DNA of 62,000 nucleotides. Source: Gnetum montanum (Eukaryota; Streptophyta; Gnetopsida; Gnetales; Gnetaceae). Position 1 is the stretch's first letter; every line of letters begins with the position of its first letter. Where the stretch lies: NCBI GenBank assembly GCA_015680685.1, contig MNCI01037842.1, positions 562,585-624,584 on the forward strand. Direction: 5' to 3'. Position numbers and translations under genes: made by a program. This document shows, piece by piece, positions 44,986 through 57,200 of this stretch. The notes under the pieces were generated by a model. It saw nothing but the letters and a program-made list of their open reading frames with translations. It was not told the origin of the DNA and searched no databases.

Positions 44986-45764
44986 CTAAAAATCGGTCCT
45001 CTGATCAAGGTAGAAATGATTGTTATCAAAATTTAGCCCATCTTCTAATATTTCATTGGTTATAATCTTGCTTATGTCCTTATCATTTCCTATTGGTGGT
45101 GGGTTACGAAAAATAAATTTTCTTCTATCATGTTGGTGATATGCCAAAGTATCTTCATACATATTTTCACACTTCCTAAAAGCCTGATAATATTGGTTAG
45201 AATACATGTATGCAAAAGGGTTTATACATGGAGTTTCACCCATATCATCATTCATCAAATATTTGCCAAGTCCTAGCTCAACCACTTCAACAAAAAGGTT
45301 GGATTTCCTAGAGATTTACTTTGTGGATCGAAAGTTGTTACCTCTTGCTTATAAAAGGGTTCTCTAGGTATACTCATATATTTAGATTTTCCTTTTATAG
45401 GAATTAACAATTTTGAGAAATCTAACCTAAAGAAGCCTCCAAACTTGGCTCCAAAATTCCTACATAAGAGCACACCATAAGTGGGCAACATGTCAACTAC
45501 TAGGATATTTGTGTAACATGTAAATGTAGGATATTTTTTAAGTTTCACCTTTACTCCATTCAATGATCCTACTACCAATATGTTAGACCCATAAAGTTGA
45601 ATCACACTTTTCATTTGTGTTTTCATTTGTGCTTCTAAAGCCTTACATACCTCAAATGGCATGACACTACCAGTTGCACTAGAATTTGTCAAACAATTGT
45701 GGACATTCTTCACTAAAATGATCAAGGTTGTCAGGAAATAGGATTGATCTTTCTTGCTTGACAT
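44986..45764 (-). pseudogene. Protease region of the family E element (minus copy)
   Basis: 45764-45273 is open for 163 residues and reads as a retropepsin domain: 'NSSATGSVMPFEVCKALEAQ' sits where a D-S-G-A catalytic core is expected, so the catalytic Asp and Gly are lost. It is followed by 'GSLNGVKVKLKKYPTFTCY' and 'ILVVDMLPTYGVLLCRNFGA', matching the flap and the 'LLGR.W' type block. A short overlap leads into 45285-44986 ('PCINPFAYMYSNQYYQAF', 'NEILEDGLNFDNNHFYLDQR'), the linker before RT. RT itself is not present; the sequence meets the family B gag remnant at about 44900. Confidence 0.75.
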
Positions 45765-47566
45765 GGAATTTTTTGCATTATGTACTGATTACATGTTAGG
45801 ACTTTTTGTGAAGTCGACTTTCCTTTTAGGGATTCGGGATTTTCCTTTATCGGTTTCTAGTCCATGAACTATCTCTTAGATCACATCTTTCATTTCATTA
45901 AACTATAGAAGATCATACATTAAAATTTTAGCTTTAATTTTCTTCAAACCCTCAACTAGATCATAGGTATTAGGTATGTCTTTTGATTTCGGTTGAGGTG
46001 GGGCTCTTCTAGGTAGAGATGGGGAGTTTGGTCATTGCGGGATGTTTACTTGAGATGGCCTAGTTTGGTTGTTTGTATTTTTTTGACTAGGAAATCTCCT
46101 ATTTGGAGATGTATAAGGATTATTCATAGTATATTATTTTGTATTGTTCACAATTTCACTAAGTCTACAATAGCATGTGTTATGTGGGTTGAGGTTGCTT
46201 ACCATGACTTGTTCAAATGAAGGAACTTCCTCATTCTTGGTTTCATGGGGTACATTAAGGATCATAACAAGGGGTTTTCCATTTTGTTAACCTTGGGTAT
46301 GCTCATCATATAATTCCAATAATTGAAAAAAAGTCCTCTTATAATTTTGCCTCATGTTATGGAGATGAAAATAATCATCGTTGACTAATGAACTTGGCTT
46401 TTTATATTGTAGAGGACCCTTGTTGTTTTACTTTAGTTCAACAACTTCAATAAAAAGTTTCTATAGTGAAGTTAATATCTGGATCATCTAATTTTTAGTT
46501 TGAGTTAGAGGTCCAATAGGTTTGGATATTTCTTTTGGGTTTATGATTGATTGGATTAAGGCCTTCAATTGGTTATCATTCAAACTTGTGTTAGATGGTA
46601 GGAATGAAGACAATGTGGGATCTTGAAAATGATTGTTTGAGGGTTTAGTTAGTTGAAGAGGAGTGGGAGTTTGGAACATAGCATTAGTCATTGGGAAATT
46701 TGGTAGGGGTAGAGGATTAGATTGCATAGGATTAATAATTCTTATCATCCCAAATTGGATTTGGATGCAATTTATGAGGGTAATTTGTTCTAACTCTATG
46801 GCTTTGGCCATCACCCCCTATATTTTTGTTATGTTGGAATCAAATTTGATGGCATAGGCAAAGAATGGATCAATGGTGGACAAGTAAAAGTTGAGGATAC
46901 CCTCAAGTTGTGAATGCATCTCATTTGGCACATAGGCAAGTTGATAGAGAAATCTTAAGTTGTAGTCCCAGACATTCTCTCTAGGTATTTTTCTTAAGCT
47001 TGTAAAACTACTTGATGCTATGGTCAGGCTAGTAAACTTGTTAAACTAAATTAGGAACTTATTTTTAAATCCCTGCCATGAGTCGATGGAAGCATTAGGA
47101 AGCATCAAGGACCATTGGGTTGCTTTACTCCTGAATGTTGTCACAAACACCCTACATGCCACATCATTTTGTACAATGTTATGGATTCCTAGTAAAGTTT
47201 TGAAACATTTTATGTGTTGGTGGACATCACTAGTAGGGGTTGTAGGATCAAAGAATAGTTTATGTTCTAAAGGGATTTTAGGATGTCATGGTAGTTAGTA
47301 AATTTAAAGAGGTTACTCACTAGCGGAGCCAGGGGTTGATTGGCTACCATCCTAGTCCAAGTTCTCCTAGGACTAGAACCTAGGAAATATAAAGCTTGTT
47401 GTTTCCTTAATGCAAAAGGATGGGTAACTAGTCAATTAAGGATAGAGGAGAGTTTCCTCATAAAATAAAAACTATAAAATACAATTGTTAAAATAAAACT
47501 ATGAGATTTAGTAAAATGAAAAGAAAATATTCAAATAATATTTTTTTCTTAAAAAAAATAGTAAAA
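45765..47566 (-). pseudogene. gag: Gag of the family E element (minus copy)
   Basis: It aligns almost residue by residue with the plus copy at 34310-35480. Examples: 'LLGIHNIVQNDVACRVFVTT' (about 47195-47135), 'WSLMLPNASIDSWQGFKNK' (47110-47055), and 'MAKAIELEQITLINCIQIQF' (46811-46752). The linker to PR (46480-45770) contains 'DDYFHLHNMRQNYKRTF', the decayed C-x-x-H region. It keeps TGG at 47078 where the plus copy has TAG. A complete copia element is inserted into the leader of this copy (47570-52762), separating gag from the rest of the leader and LTR at 52768-53632. Confidence 0.8.
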
Positions 47567-47569
47567 TAT

Positions 47570-47936
47570 TGTGAAAGATGATGTGTAGATGTTCCACATT
47601 ATTAGGAGATTGATCTCATCCTTTTCTTTATTCTAAATAAGATGAGATCCTAGTTTTCCATGCTTATCCATATCCATACTTATCCATACCCATGATTATC
47701 TCATCCATAAATAAGATGATAAGGATCATTCCCATGATCTTAGAGACTCATGCTTATCTCTTCAAATACATTATTGGAAGAATCCAAGTCTATATAATTG
47801 TAGTAGCACATATTCATAAACATATAGATTCTAAATTAACAGATTGTAAGTGGTTTTTTTTTGTTCTAACAAAGTTCTTTATTTTCTTGTTTAGCATAGA
47901 TAGTAGATCCAGGGCCCTTTAGAATCAAATTTCTCA
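47570..47936 (+). repeat. 5' LTR of the copia element
   Basis: 367 bp. It shares 'gatgatgtgtagatgttcc', 'aatccaagtctatataattg' and 'tagtagatccagggccc' with the 3' LTR. TATA-like 'ctatataatt' lies at about 47790. An internal ~95-bp stretch with 'catgcttatcc'/'catacttatcc' short repeats is absent from the 3' LTR. Confidence 0.92.
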
Positions 47937-47938
47937 TT

Positions 47939-47950
47939 TGGTATTGAAGC
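47939..47950 (+). other. Copia primer binding site
   Basis: TGGTATTGAAGC lies two bases after the LTR and matches the initiator-Met tRNA complement TGGTATCAGAGC at 9 or 10 of 12 positions depending on gapping. Confidence 0.75.
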
Positions 47951-47984
47951 TCGATTAGCTCAAATTCTTAATAATAGATCTCTC

Positions 47985-48800
47985 CAAAATGACTCAAAAT
48001 AATAGATCTATGTCTCTCCAAATTCTTGTATTCAATGGAGAAAATAATGAATATTAGGCAATCAAGATGAAGACATTTATGATCAAGATCCTGATCAAGA
48101 AACATTTTAAGCCCTGATAGAAGATGAAAAGAATGAAGTCAAGAATCTTCATAAGAAAGATGCAAAAGCATTATTCATCATTCAAACTGGGTTAGATCTG
48201 ATAATTTTTCCCAAAATCATCATGCATCCAACAAGAAAAGTTGCATGGGATGCACTAGAGATTGCATACAAGGGATAATTCAAAGTTCATGTTGTCAAGT
48301 TACAAAATTTAAGGAAAGATTTTGAATCTTTGCACATGCTAGATTTAGAGAATATTGATCAAGACATCAACCAATTTCAAAAAGTTTGAAATGAACTTGA
48401 ATCTTGTGGAGAAATGCTTGAGGAAAGGCATGATGTTATGATATGATCCCATCATCGTGGTTATTGAAGAAGCAAGAGATCTCGATAAGATGACCATGGT
48501 TGAGCTCATAGGAAGATTGAAGACATACAAGTTACTGATCATGAGGATTCAACAGCAACTGCATTTCAAGCACAATTCCAAAGATCCTTCAATCAAAATC
48601 AAAATCAAAGATCCTCAAGTGGATCCTCATTCAGAGGATGTGGACATGGTCATGGTAGATCTAGAGGTCATGGTCATGGAAGATCAAATCAATCAAATGA
48701 AGAAGATGAAGATCACCACAATAATCACCAAAAAGGTAAGGAATTGTTTTATACTGAAGAGGAGGAAGATCACCTCCTAATCTTTACAAAGGCATCAGAT
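47985..48800 (+). pseudogene. gag: Copia gag region
   Basis: The reading opens with 'QILVFNGENNEY.AIKMKTF', the usual 'F.G.NY..W...M' start of copia gag with Trp lost. It goes on through 'DLDKMTMVELIGRLKTYKLL' (48478-48540), the standard 'L.T..EL...L...E' helix near the end of the gag core. A repeat of 'catggtcatg'/'ggtcatgg' follows (48640-48680), in one frame a Gly-His-Arg-rich tail. I see no C-x2-C-x4-H-x4-C zinc knuckle before PR, which copia gags normally have. Frameshifts occur before and after 48457. Gag would form the particle. Confidence 0.75.
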
Positions 48801-50080
48801 GCTAGTGACAACAACATGTGGTATGTTGATAGTGGGTGCAACAATCACATAACTAGGAACAAGAAACTCTTCTTAAGTTTGAAAAAATATTATGGAAAGG
48901 TCACCATAGGTAATGGAAAGAAGTTAACCATTGCTAAGATTGGATCTCTTTCCTTCACAACCATGCAAGGTAGCAACTATGATATTTTCCAGATCTACTT
49001 TGTTCCAAACCTTTCAAAGAATTTATTAAGTGTGGGACAATTATTTCACAATGGGTATTGTGTCACATTTGAAAAGAATGTTTGTAAAATATCTAAGTTT
49101 GATGATGATAAGGGTATTTCCATTATCCCTATTAGCAAAAGTCAAATGTATAAGTTGCAAATACAAAAGGATGTTCAATGCATCACTATCACTAACAACG
49201 TTACATGGTTGTGGCATGCTCAATTAGGAGATGTTAACTTTGGCTCAATGGACCACATGTAGAAAGAAGGACTCATCAGAGATATGCCAAAATTTTCTTT
49301 GCCTAATAGTCATGATTGTGGCATATGTGAACTAGGAAAAATCACAAGATTGTCATTGCCTAGGAAAGAACATAGATCTCAAGAAAAATTAGATCTAGTT
49401 CATATGGATTTATGTGGTCCCATGCAAGCATTAAGCCTAGGCAAAAACCACTATATGTTAATCATTGTGGATGATTTTTCTAGATTTTCTCTGGGCTATT
49501 TTATGAAATTAAAAGATCAAACATTGGGATTGTTTAGAGAATTCAAGGTGGCAGTAGAAAATCAAAGTGGCAATACAATCAAGAAAATCCAAACAGATTG
49601 TGGTGGTGATTTTTTGTCCCAAGACTTTGAGGAATTCTACAAGAAGAATGGAATTATTCATCAAACTACCACATCCTATATACCCCAAAAAAATGGAGTA
49701 GTTGAAATGAAAAATAGAACTACAGTTGAAATGGCTAGGTGTTTACTGCAACTGTCAAACTTAGTAGATACGTTTTGTACAAAAGCTTGTGCAACATAGA
49801 TTTATCTTTTAAATAGAGTGCCTTCTAGATCAATTCACAATAAGAAATCCTATGAATTTTGGCATGGTTATACACCTAATATTTCACATTTGAAAATCTT
49901 TGGTTCACCTTGCTATGTGCACATCCCTACCTAAAATAGACAAAAATTAGACGGCAAAGCTATCCCTTGTATTTTCGTTGGATATTCTCCCACATCTAAA
50001 GCTTACAGGTGCTATGATAAAACCAATCATAAGGTCGTTGATTCGTGTGACATCAATTTTCTAGAATAGGACTACATTGA
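48800..50080 (+). pseudogene. pol: Copia protease and integrase
   Basis: PR begins at 'MWYVDSGCNNHITRNKKLF' (48817 on) with an intact D-S-G. It is followed by 'NLLSVGQLFHNGYCVTFEKN'. The pre-integrase zinc region has 'WHAQLGDVNFGSM' (49210) and 'CGICELGK' (49317). The integrase core shows the first Asp in 'HMDLCGPMQ' (49400), the second in 'IQTDCGGDF' (49588) and Glu in 'NGVVEMKNRT' (49694), so D-D-E is intact. It continues to 'FGSPCYVHIPT' and 'CIFVGYSPTSKAYRC' (about 49900-50010). In-frame stops at 49260, 49797, 49933 and 50068 break it. Open stretches of about 170 residues show this is the least decayed coding region here. Confidence 0.88.
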
Positions 50081-50089
50081 TCAAAATTT

Positions 50090-50890
50090 GTTTTTTTGGA
50101 CAAAAAAAATGTTTTTTGTAGGCCCTAGCATCAGCGTGCTTTTTGGAGCACCGTCCAGGATATTCTCTTTCCAACGCCAAACCCACTCTAGCGATGCCAT
50201 GCTGGCACACATCTCAAGACTCTTCTGCTAGATGAGGACATCCTTCCCAAAATCATGAATACCATGAGAACTATGCGACTCCTAGGCCTGAGTGGCCCCC
50301 CATTTCTATAGGGTTTGCCTCACCAATTTCCCATGCATTGGTGCCTCTCCTTCCTAAGCGGTGCTACCTCCATTCTGTGCAAAAATCGCCAAGCATCAAT
50401 TTTAGTGTCCCAACTACACATTTTTTGGTTCCCAAGTCATCATTCCCTCTAGTTACTAATTCCATTATTCTAGTAGCATCCAATCTGCATTTCTTACATC
50501 TTCCAGTAGACAATTTTCCCTTTTTGGACTCCCATCCATCCACCATTCTATCCAATGCTACTCCCTATGGGCCTCTAACTCCACGTTCTTCTGCACTGAC
50601 ATCTACACATATTTTCCTTCATCTTTCTACTCTTTTTTCTACAAAAATGCCCTTCTGAATCTGGTCAATAGCCATGCCCTTCCAAGTCCTTTCCTCTACA
50701 CCAACCATGAATCCTCCATGGTGATCTCCTTCTTCCTCTAGGGTGGCTCTCTCTCACCTAGCCTCCCAAATGTTGGATCTGAATTTTCACCACCGTCTAA
50801 CCCATAGTCATTCTCACCAGCACCATTTCCAACCAACCTAGGGTGATGTAGACACTGCCATTACTCTTTTCTCCAATGTGGGTGATGACT
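50090..50890 (+). other. Variable linker between copia integrase and RT
   Basis: C-rich and T-rich sequence with more CpG than its surroundings. In part it reads as a Ser/Pro/Thr-rich chain (50338-50658). Its position fits the poorly conserved linker seen in copia pol. I assign no domain. Confidence 0.55.
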
Positions 50891-52400
50891 TCTATGCACT
50901 GCTTATGCCGATGTGGGGGAGCTCTGATGATCTGGTAGATCCATCCACCATCATCGAAGCTACGGTGGATGATCGTTGGATTGTAGCAATGGAACATGAG
51001 ATATTGAAAATCAATAAAAAAAGACTTGGAATCCAGTTCCTCGTCCATCTAGTAAGCTTGTCATCAACTTAAAATGAATATTCAAACTCAAGAGAAATCA
51101 ATATGGTGAACTAGACAAATTCAAAGCTTACCTAGTTGCCAAGGGCTATCTCGAACAGCAAGGTAGAGAATTTAATGACAACTTTACTCCTGTTTCATGA
51201 ATGGAATCTATGAAAATATTTCTAACTATTGTTGCATAAGCTAGCTCTATGGTATATCAACTGGATGTGCATACACATTCCTCAATGGCATTTTGAATGA
51301 AGAAGTCTATGTGGAACAACCCTTAGGTTTCGTTGATTAAGAAAAACAAGATCATGTGTACAAGCTTCATAAAGCTTTGTACGGGCTCAAGTAAGCTCCA
51401 TCTGCATGGTACGCATGTATTCATTCATTTTTCATCCAAGAGGGGTTCATCCATCTTCAATCCCAAACTATAATTTACAAAAAGATATCTTGAGATGATT
51501 TTGTTTTTGTCTATCTATATGTAGATGATTTAATTTATTTTTCATCTACAATTGCATTAGGAAATGATTTTCTTAATGTTATGCAAAATGAGTTTGAAAT
51601 GTTTGATCCAAGAAAAATGTCATATTTTTGGATTTTCAAGTAATCTAGAGAACAAAATCCATTTCCATATGCCAAATGAAATTTTCCCAATCCTTACTTG
51701 AGAAATTTGGCATGATTAATAGTAATCCCTCAGACACACCACTCTCCCTTGGTATAAAACATACCAAGAATGATAAATCTTCTTTAGTCATTCTGTCACT
51801 ATACAAATCCCTAGTTGGTGGTATATTGTATCTCTCCAATACTCATCTAGATATTCAATATGCTGTCAATTAACTTTCTCGGTTCATGCAAGATCTACAT
51901 GAATCACATTAGAAAGCTACAAAACAAGTTCTACATTACCTAAGAACTACAACAGATTTTGGGATCACATTCCATCAACATAGAAACTTCAAGGTATGGG
52001 AATACACTGATGCAGATTGGGGAATCGACCTTGATGATCGAAAGTCAACTTCTAGTCTTTTTCTCTTCTTCGGTTCATCGCTCATCGCTTAGGGATCAAA
52101 GAAGTAGTCTTCAGTTGCACTCTCAATATTCAAAGCAAAATACATATCTGCATCAAGTGCTACTTCTCAGGCCATGTGGATTCACTTTGTTTTCACTCAA
52201 ATGGGATTTACACTTGATCCTCCCATTCGCTTATATTGTGACAGCACAAGTGCTATTGCAATGGCTCACAATCTAGTTCAAGATGGGCGTACCAAGCACA
52301 TTGATATAAAGCATCACCATCTCAGAAGCCTGATCCAAGATAACATCTTCAACATGGAACATTTACAACTAAAGCACAACTAGCAGCTATTTTTACCAAG
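50890..52400 (+). pseudogene. pol: Copia reverse transcriptase and RNase H
   Basis: It starts with 'VDDRWIVAMEHEILKINKK' (about 50970), then 'GELDKFKAYLVAKGYLEQQG' (51098-51157), the usual RT entry of copia. The active site YVDD is intact at 51518-51529. The C-terminal part of RT has 'GILYLSNTHLDIQYAVN' and 'SRFMQDLHESH' (51820-51910). RNase H follows: 'YTDADWGIDLDDRKSTS' (52002 on), 'SSVALS' and 'LYCDSTSAIAMAHNLVQDGR' (52231-52290), then 'TKHIDIKHHHLR'. Several frameshifts and stops (51071, 51200, 51238, 51871) inactivate it. It would copy the element RNA into DNA. Confidence 0.88.
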
Positions 52401-52469
52401 ATTATGAGCCATGAGAAGTTTGCATTCTTTAGAGACTTCCTTGGAGTGGAACCCCTTACCATCATTTGT

Positions 52470-52488
52470 AGGGGGGTGGGGGGATGTT
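52470..52488 (+). other. Copia polypurine tract
   Basis: AGGGGGGTGGGGGGATGTT, directly before the 3' LTR start at 52489. It is unusually G-rich. Confidence 0.8.
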
Positions 52489-52762
52489 TGTGGGAGATGA
52501 TGTGTAGATGTTCCACATTATTAGGAGATTGATCTCATCCCTTCATTTACTCTAAATAAGATGAGATCCTAGTTGTCCATTCTTATATCTTCAAATCCAT
52601 TCCTAGAAGAATCCAAGTCTATATAATTGTAGTAGCACATATTCATAAATATACAGATTTTGGATTAACATATTGTAAGTGTGTTTTTTATTCTAACAAA
52701 GTTCTTTAATTTCTGTTTAGCATAGATAGTAGATCCAGGGCCCTTTTGATTCAAATTTCTCA
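52489..52762 (+). repeat. 3' LTR of the copia element
   Basis: 274 bp, aligned end to end with the 5' LTR apart from a ~95-bp deletion and scattered substitutions. It is followed by the TSD AATAT. Confidence 0.92.
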
Positions 52763-52767
52763 AATAT

Positions 52768-53632
52768 GCTATTTTTTTTTAAAAAAAAAAAAAATTTCAA
52801 GTGAAAAATAAATGCATAGCATTGCAAAATTTTTACAAAGGGAAAATACTAAATTAAAAAATTTTAAAAAAATAAAACTAAAATTTAATGAGTAATAACA
52901 CCACCTTACTAAGGTTGGGACTCAAGTAAGGATCTTCAAAACACAAATTTGAAAAAAAAAACCTAGGAAATAAAGGTTTTACAAAAAGGTTTTGATAACA
53001 ACAATTTTCAAAAAATGGGAAGCATAAAAAAGGTAGAAAATAAAGGATCTGGAGAAAAAGGTTTTAGTGAAAAATAAAATAAGTTTGAAATAAGGAAAAT
53101 GAAATTTTTGAGAAATAAAAACAAAAGAGGGATTGCAAAATGATAGAAAATTGATATTTTAGAAAATGGAATAAGGCTGGTAAATTGTTGTGGCCTATAA
53201 ATCCATATTTGGTCTCCCAATGCCAATGCATAAAAAACATGTTACCAAATATGGAGACCATCTTGATGCATTAACTAAATCAAAAAAATGAATCAATGGA
53301 TATAGTAGCCACCTTGAGATACTAAATAATGCATAAAATGCATTAGTGGATATGATGGCCACCTTCATGCACTAACTGACACATAAAACACATTAGTGTA
53401 TAATGCATGTTATATAAACATAAAAAATTCTCTTATAAAAGAAGTGAGAATAAATGGATGTACACTTCATGAAATGAAGAGTACTGTTCAAAAATCCTTA
53501 TGCCATAGAAAAAGAAAGAAAAAAAAACAAAAAAAAAAAGATGTTGAGGGGATGGCAATATCATTGAAATTTAAAAGCCATGTCAAAACCCAAAACCCAG
53601 CTAGAGTCATTCAATAATAAAGAATCTTATAC
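52768..53632 (-). repeat. Leader and LTR remnant of the minus-strand family E copy
   Basis: 52790-53210 aligns in reverse complement with the T-rich leader at 33668-34309. A decayed PBS block ('ttggcattgggagacc' on the minus strand, about 53235-53210) follows, and from 53250 rightward there are LTR pieces with ~60-bp repeats ('gtagccaccttgaga', 'gatggccaccttcat'). The LTR is cut at 53633 by the next element. Confidence 0.6.
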
Positions 53633-54214
53633 TCTAGCAACATTACCTTGACATTGCCTGGCACCCCAAGGAATTCACAAAGATCCAATGGATCTAGGGC
53701 AGAAGACCTGAGGAATACACCTCAAGCAAGCAACACCTCACGAGTGAGTGCAAGCAGAAGTACATCTTCTTAACGTACATGACCATGGACCTCATTGAGG
53801 GTAACCAACTCCAAAACAAGGACCAAGAAAACAAGCACACACACAACCTTGTAGACCACATCGATGAGAGAGAAGATGATGCACCTACAAGGGAAGGTGC
53901 CTTACCCCCAGATCCCTCATGATTTGGTACAAAGTGTGGCTTGGCACCACACCAAAACTATCTTTTCTTGGCTGCCTACATATCTACGACCACTGTAGAA
54001 TCAGGGCCATGTAGTTCTCCATGGAGAAGAGGGGAATGAAGAGGACTTAGAAGAGAGTTGCAATAGGAGGGTGTCCTATTGCTAGCTTGGAACCACCAAG
54101 CCGCGGTGGGTTTTCTAACACTTGAGAGTCACCCGAGGGTGCCTTAGAGTGTTCCATAGCCTCCAAACCATGGGGAGAGCCCAAGAGAACCACCACTCTA
54201 GAACATCTCTCACA
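53633..54214 (-). repeat. 3' LTR of the non-autonomous element
   Basis: 582 bp, near-identical to 58794-59325 over blocks such as 'tggcaccccaaggaattca', 'cacgagtgagtgcaagca' and 'ctccatggagaagagggga'. It has about 50 bp ('gagggtgcc...ggggagagcc', near 54134-54190) that the other LTR lacks. On the minus strand it starts TGTGAGAG. Confidence 0.9.
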
Positions 54215-57200
54215 TTCCTCCCCCACAAAAAAAAGTGACGTCCTCAGAGCGGAGCCTAGGATAGCTTCAAGTGTACAGTTCTAAATGGGTTTGGAACTCC
54301 ATCAATTCTAGGGATCCGTAAACTTCTTAGATGCCAGGTTTGAAGGAAGGTACCAACCCGAACACCTGATGCGTCCTTTCATCCAATGCCTTGCATGAAA
54401 CACAACGGAAATTGGAGGAAGCCCAAAGACTTCCCTGCTCTATATGAGCAAGAGAGTCCATCCCAAAGGGCCAACATCTCTAAGGCATCCCCTAGATCCA
54501 TCCCCTCTAAGGATCTAGAGACATATATTTTTGCATAAGCCCACACTTATGCAAGAAGAAAGCTCCTCTTCCACAAGTCCCACCGAGTTCCTCTGTGAAT
54601 GGCATCTCAGCACCCATTGAATTTTTTTGAGGGCTCACCAGGGCCACTACCAATGGTGAGGGACCTGGGAACATCACACTGAGAGGGAGCACATGCTCCA
54701 AAGAGCCATGTCTCTGCAAGCAACTCATGCTTGGTAGAAGTCCATGTTACGCTACACAAATCAAGATCAGAACTCCATGTTCTACTACTCGCATTGAGAC
54801 CCATGGGGTCTCACCAATGCAACCATCTAAGCACTGATTCTACATGCATCGGTGCCATGTGCATTGTCTTTTTCTCATCATGTTTATTCAAGTTGGTATG
54901 AAGGGAGTCAAGCATGTTCTCCCTTAAAAACAAGGTACAAGAGCAAATCTTTTGAGCTTGACCTTGCTGTCTGTAGACACCAACATCTCATACCTCAAAT
55001 CAACATTCATCATTCCATAGTATTCCAATGAGAGAGAAGATCCAAAAATCTCTTTGGAAACTTCTCTAGGAGGCTAACATACAACAAGCCCCAACTATCA
55101 TCAAAACCTCTTGTGATTGTCCAACATCAAGAATGCCTGCTCAAATGTTAGAACAAGGGTGGGTCAATTGGGCAGCCAACCCTATGACAATCATCCATCA
55201 CCTATCTCATATCAGTCGTAAGCATAACATCAAATGCAATCATAATATCCCATTCATGGAGAAGGATCTCCTACATTTGCAACATGCAAGATATCCTTCG
55301 CACACCAAGTTATGGGACAAGCACCATTTTCTGAACACTAGGTCCAGGAATGAATATAGAGTCACCTCAAAGAGTAACCAAATCATGAACTTTCCAAGGA
55401 ACATCAACGTTCTTAGAATTTGTATTTCCCCACTATATCAAGAATGACTGTCAGTCTCACAATCAAACCCTTTCAATAGATTTTGCATTTGCAGGAAGGA
55501 TCCTCTTTGGGAGGTTTCTTCCATTGGTATGTATACCAGTGGAGCTACACCTTACCCATCATACATGCCCAAGTAGTCAATATGGCCAATAGAACCATAG
55601 TGTGGAACTATCACCAACTGAGGGAAGACATGGATTCACAAGTCTTACCCAATTTCAATTTTCCCCTTGAGAATAACTTGAGACACCAAGGAGTTCATCC
55701 CCTTCTATTTCATCTTGGGAGATCTAGGTTTTTTTTCATACATCCCAGCCCAGCCCATTTATATCAATTTGTGGTGGAAAAGGTAGCACCACTACCTATT
55801 ATCATTCAATCTAAACAAAAAACACAAGTCAACAACAACATCTTGCCCATTGGAGGACCAGGTCCTCAAGATAGTTTTACATGGAATGGGCTTTCATCAA
55901 CATAATTTACAACTCAAACACAATGATTCATCCTTCAAAGGTTTACAATAAGGATGGTCTACTAGAGAACCCCAACAAGGAAGTTCCTCTGAAGCCTCCA
56001 AAACTAAGAGAGTACAAAAGATCATGCCTTACTTACATGAAAAGCAATATGTATCTTTATTTTACATCAATAACATGACCTCACAAAGGAGGTTTCATGA
56101 ATTTCACCAGGGTAACAACATTCTATCCCTGAGAACAAGCCCCACGAGTTCATGAACATGGGACCATAGCTAGGAACAAGTCCCAAACGTCAACTACTTA
56201 TAAGAGACAACCATCTCAATACCACCTGCCTTATTATTTTAGGAACTGAAGAGGGCATCTATTGAGATGAAGAATGATCCCTCATAAAATTAAGAATTCA
56301 CTAAGTAATATCACAGTCAACTTTGCTATCCCACCAGGGAGGTGAGAACACCAACATGAATTAACGTCACACCAAAGACATGGGACCATACATAAGCGAG
56401 GGACCGTGTAATACATCAGTGTACATAAGGGACAGAGTACACGGGAAAATTCAGTAAGACACCATAGCCTATTAGGCACACCAAGTTCCCTATCATGGAA
56501 TCACACCATAGACCACGAAGGCACAAATCAGTCCCAATCTATGAGAGCGCATCCTAGATCTCCAAAGCACCTGAAGCAATTTTTCACGAGAGCCCACCAA
56601 CATGCACAAATCATTAGAAGCCCCAAATCATAAGAGCATCAACTCAAGTTTTTTGAGCACATTCAAGCCCACCAAGCAAGGCCACCAGGAGCAATCACAA
56701 TTTATGTATCTGTAACATCATTTATTCAAGGATGCACCACCATCCCAACGTTTGGACAACTGCTCCATGATCGCTTCCCACATGGAAGAGCAAGTGTAGG
56801 TGCCAATAGCCAGAACTTAACTTAAATCCACCGCTAGACATCATATTGATTTGAATTTCAACCACCATCGATTTATGGACAAGATCTTGACTAGTTCAAG
56901 AGCACAAGAGAATGTGTTTCCAAGATTTGTCCTATCTCAAGGATGTTCACCAAGCACATACCATCGAGGCATGCCAACATCATCAAGAACACATGGCATA
57001 AGTTCACAAGCATAATGGGCAAGGACATGCCATGGTCCATTCGTTACAACACCATACCCAACTGAAGAGTTTCCCATGAGGTTTTTAGTAGGATTATACA
57101 TCAAGGCACAATGTCCATTTACAACATGTAGCAAGGGTTCTTTAAAACAAGCACCAGGAAAACACCATACATCAAGCTTGGCCTTGTCACAATGTGTGGC

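Larger units (their letters stand above)
47565..52767 (+). mobile_element. Complete Ty1/copia element with TSD AATAT
   Basis: 5' LTR 47570-47936 and 3' LTR 52489-52762, both beginning TGTG(AA/GG)AGATGATG and ending ...TTTCTCA. AATAT flanks the element at 47565-47569 and 52763-52767. The PBS (TGGTATTGAAGC, 47939-47950) resembles the initiator-Met type TGGTATCAGAGC with decay. The polypurine tract is at 52470-52488. The 3' LTR lacks about 95 bp present in the 5' LTR. Order gag-PR-INT-RT-RH identifies copia. It sits in the leader of a minus-strand family E element, so it inserted later. Confidence 0.93.

Noticed and set aside
55483-55905. 140-codon open stretch in the interior of the 53.6-59.3 kb element
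   Set aside because: No recognisable motif and no support from neighbouring frames. The local base composition makes long open stretches likely by chance.
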